Source: Gudongella sp964604145
Lineage (GTDB): Bacteria; Bacillota; Clostridia; Tissierellales; Tissierellaceae
Assembly (NCBI GenBank): GCA_964604145.1
Contig: CAZRXS010000061.1
Span: 1-7,749, forward strand
Reading direction: 5' to 3'
Length of the DNA stretch: 7,749 nt
Part shown: positions 7,280 through 7,749 of the stretch, one piece after another
Layout of the letters: the number at the start of each line of letters is the position of its first letter
Position numbering within the stretch: position 1 is the first letter of the stretch
Position numbers and translations under genes: made by a program
The notes under the pieces: model-generated
Told to the model about the DNA's origin: nothing
What the model saw: only the letters and a program-made list of their open reading frames with translations
Database searches by the model: none

Positions 7280-7285
7280 GGAGGG
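7280..7285 (+). promoter_or_regulatory. Ribosome binding site fixing the yjdM start
   Basis: GGAGGG stands seven bases before ATG 7293. The in-frame ATG at 7278 overlaps this site and cannot use it, so translation starts at 7293 and the five residues MEGFI belong to the leader. Confidence 0.88.
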
Positions 7286-7292
7286 TTTTATT

Positions 7293-7640
7293 ATGTCTAG
7301 TTTACCTAATTGTCCAAAATGTGGATCAGAATATACATATGAAGATGGGAATCTATTAGTATGCCCTGAATGTTGGCATGAATGGGTCCCAGAAATGGAT
7401 AAGGAGGAAACAAGAGTAGAATCTGTAAAAGTATTTCGAGATGCCTATGGAAATGTATTAAAGGATGGGGATGATGTTACAGTTATTAAGGACCTTAAAG
7501 TTAAGAGGTCTTCTTCAGTACTTAAAATAGGTACCAAAGCTACAAATATAAAGTTGGTAGAAGGAGATCACGATATAGATTGTAAGATTAATGGATTTGG
7601 AAATATGCAATTAAAGTCAGAATTTGTTAAAAAGGTTTAG
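7293..7640 (+). CDS. yjdM: YjdM/PhnA family zinc-ribbon protein
   Basis: A 115-residue small soluble protein. The N-terminal zinc ribbon has CPKC (C7, C10) and CPEC (C24, C27), followed by WHEW (28-31). The C-terminal part is the compact PhnA domain, with DAYGNVLKDGD, VTVIKDLKVK, GTKATNIKLVEGDHDIDCKI and a final LKSEFVKK. Length and motifs match the well-conserved family of E. coli YjdM, formerly PhnA. That protein was named for its place near phosphonate genes but is not phosphonoacetate hydrolase, and its role remains unclear. No phosphonate gene is present here, so a phosphonate function is not supported. It is a single gene, divergent from the redox operon with 134 bases between start codons, and convergent with the 5S rRNA gene. 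Start set by GGAGGG at 7280. Confidence 0.95.
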   Translation: MSSLPNCPKCGSEYTYEDGNLLVCPECWHEWVPEMDKEETRVESVKVFRDAYGNVLKDGDDVTVIKDLKVKRSSSVLKIGTKATNIKLVEGDHDIDCKINGFGNMQLKSEFVKKV

Positions 7641-7645
7641 AAACG

Positions 7646-7688
7646 AAAAAAAGACTCTACTACAGTTATTGTAATAGAGTCTTTTTTT
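7646..7688. terminator. Bidirectional terminator between yjdM and the 5S rRNA gene
   Basis: AAAAAAAGACTCTA (7646-7659) pairs perfectly with TAGAGTCTTTTTTT (7675-7688). After one C-A mismatch, TACA/TGTA extends the stem around loop GTTAT. Seven T follow the core stem on the plus strand, and the seven A give seven T on the minus strand. It therefore fits as terminator both of yjdM, whose stop is five bases before it, and of the rRNA operon entering from the right. Confidence 0.93.
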
Positions 7689-7695
7689 ATATAGA

Positions 7696-7749
7696 CTGGC
7701 CACTTCCTACTCTCCCAGGACGTTACCATCCAAGTACCATCGGCGTTAA
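7696..7749 (-). rRNA. rrf: 5S ribosomal RNA, 3' part (partial)
   Basis: On the minus strand the sequence carries the conserved 3' half of bacterial 5S rRNA: CGCCGATGGTACTTGG, then GTAACGTCCTGGGAGAGTAGG and finally AAGTGGCCA. The gene enters from the right edge, so only about 54 bases are inside. The mature 3' end lies near 7696, give or take a few bases; the partner strand of helix I is outside the window. Followed by the bidirectional terminator at 7646-7688, this 5S gene is probably the last gene of an rRNA operon. Confidence 0.95.

Noticed and set aside
7293..7640. Phosphonate metabolism role implied by the old name PhnA
   Set aside because: No phosphonate uptake or cleavage genes are nearby, and YjdM family proteins are not phosphonoacetate hydrolases.

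Overview
The window is AT-rich chromosomal DNA from what looks like an anaerobic low-GC Bacillota (Clostridia or Tissierellia-like). This is inferred from four things: strong AGGAGG ribosome binding sites, a T-box leader on an aminoacyl-tRNA synthetase gene, a corrinoid/Fe-S protein of the reductive dehalogenase family, and an HI0933/BaiN-type flavoprotein. No mobile element, CRISPR array, prophage gene or tRNA gene was seen. The genes share the same AT-rich character and I see no compositional sign of recent transfer.

Layout from left to right. Positions 1-56 hold no recognisable gene. Positions 57-82 are the intrinsic terminator of ileS, which runs on the minus strand from a GTG at 3194 to 87. 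The 315-base gap at 3195-3509 is fully used: a near-perfect sigma-A promoter (3473-3501), a T-box riboswitch with an ATC isoleucine specifier, and its attenuator terminator (3222-3248). Next come three minus-strand genes that form a probable operon, in transcription order: a cytosolic RdhA-like double [4Fe-4S] protein (7158-6094), an HI0933/BaiN-type FAD protein (6058-4817) and a COG4091 NAD(P)-dependent dehydrogenase with a C-terminal SAF-like domain (4796-3510). Divergent from this operon is yjdM/phnA (7293-7640, plus strand). A long bidirectional terminator (7646-7688) separates it from the 3' end of a 5S rRNA gene on the minus strand that leaves the window at 7749, so an rRNA operon lies immediately to the right.

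How they work together. ileS is a housekeeping gene with its own promoter, controlled by the charging level of tRNA-Ile. Its product is an IleRS2-type enzyme whose HIGH signature reads Gly-Ile-His-His, a swap of first and third positions that has been linked to extreme mupirocin resistance. The three redox genes form a cassette whose substrate I cannot name. It is the most plausible place in this window for an undescribed pathway, but that is an inference from gene order and families, not a demonstrated system.
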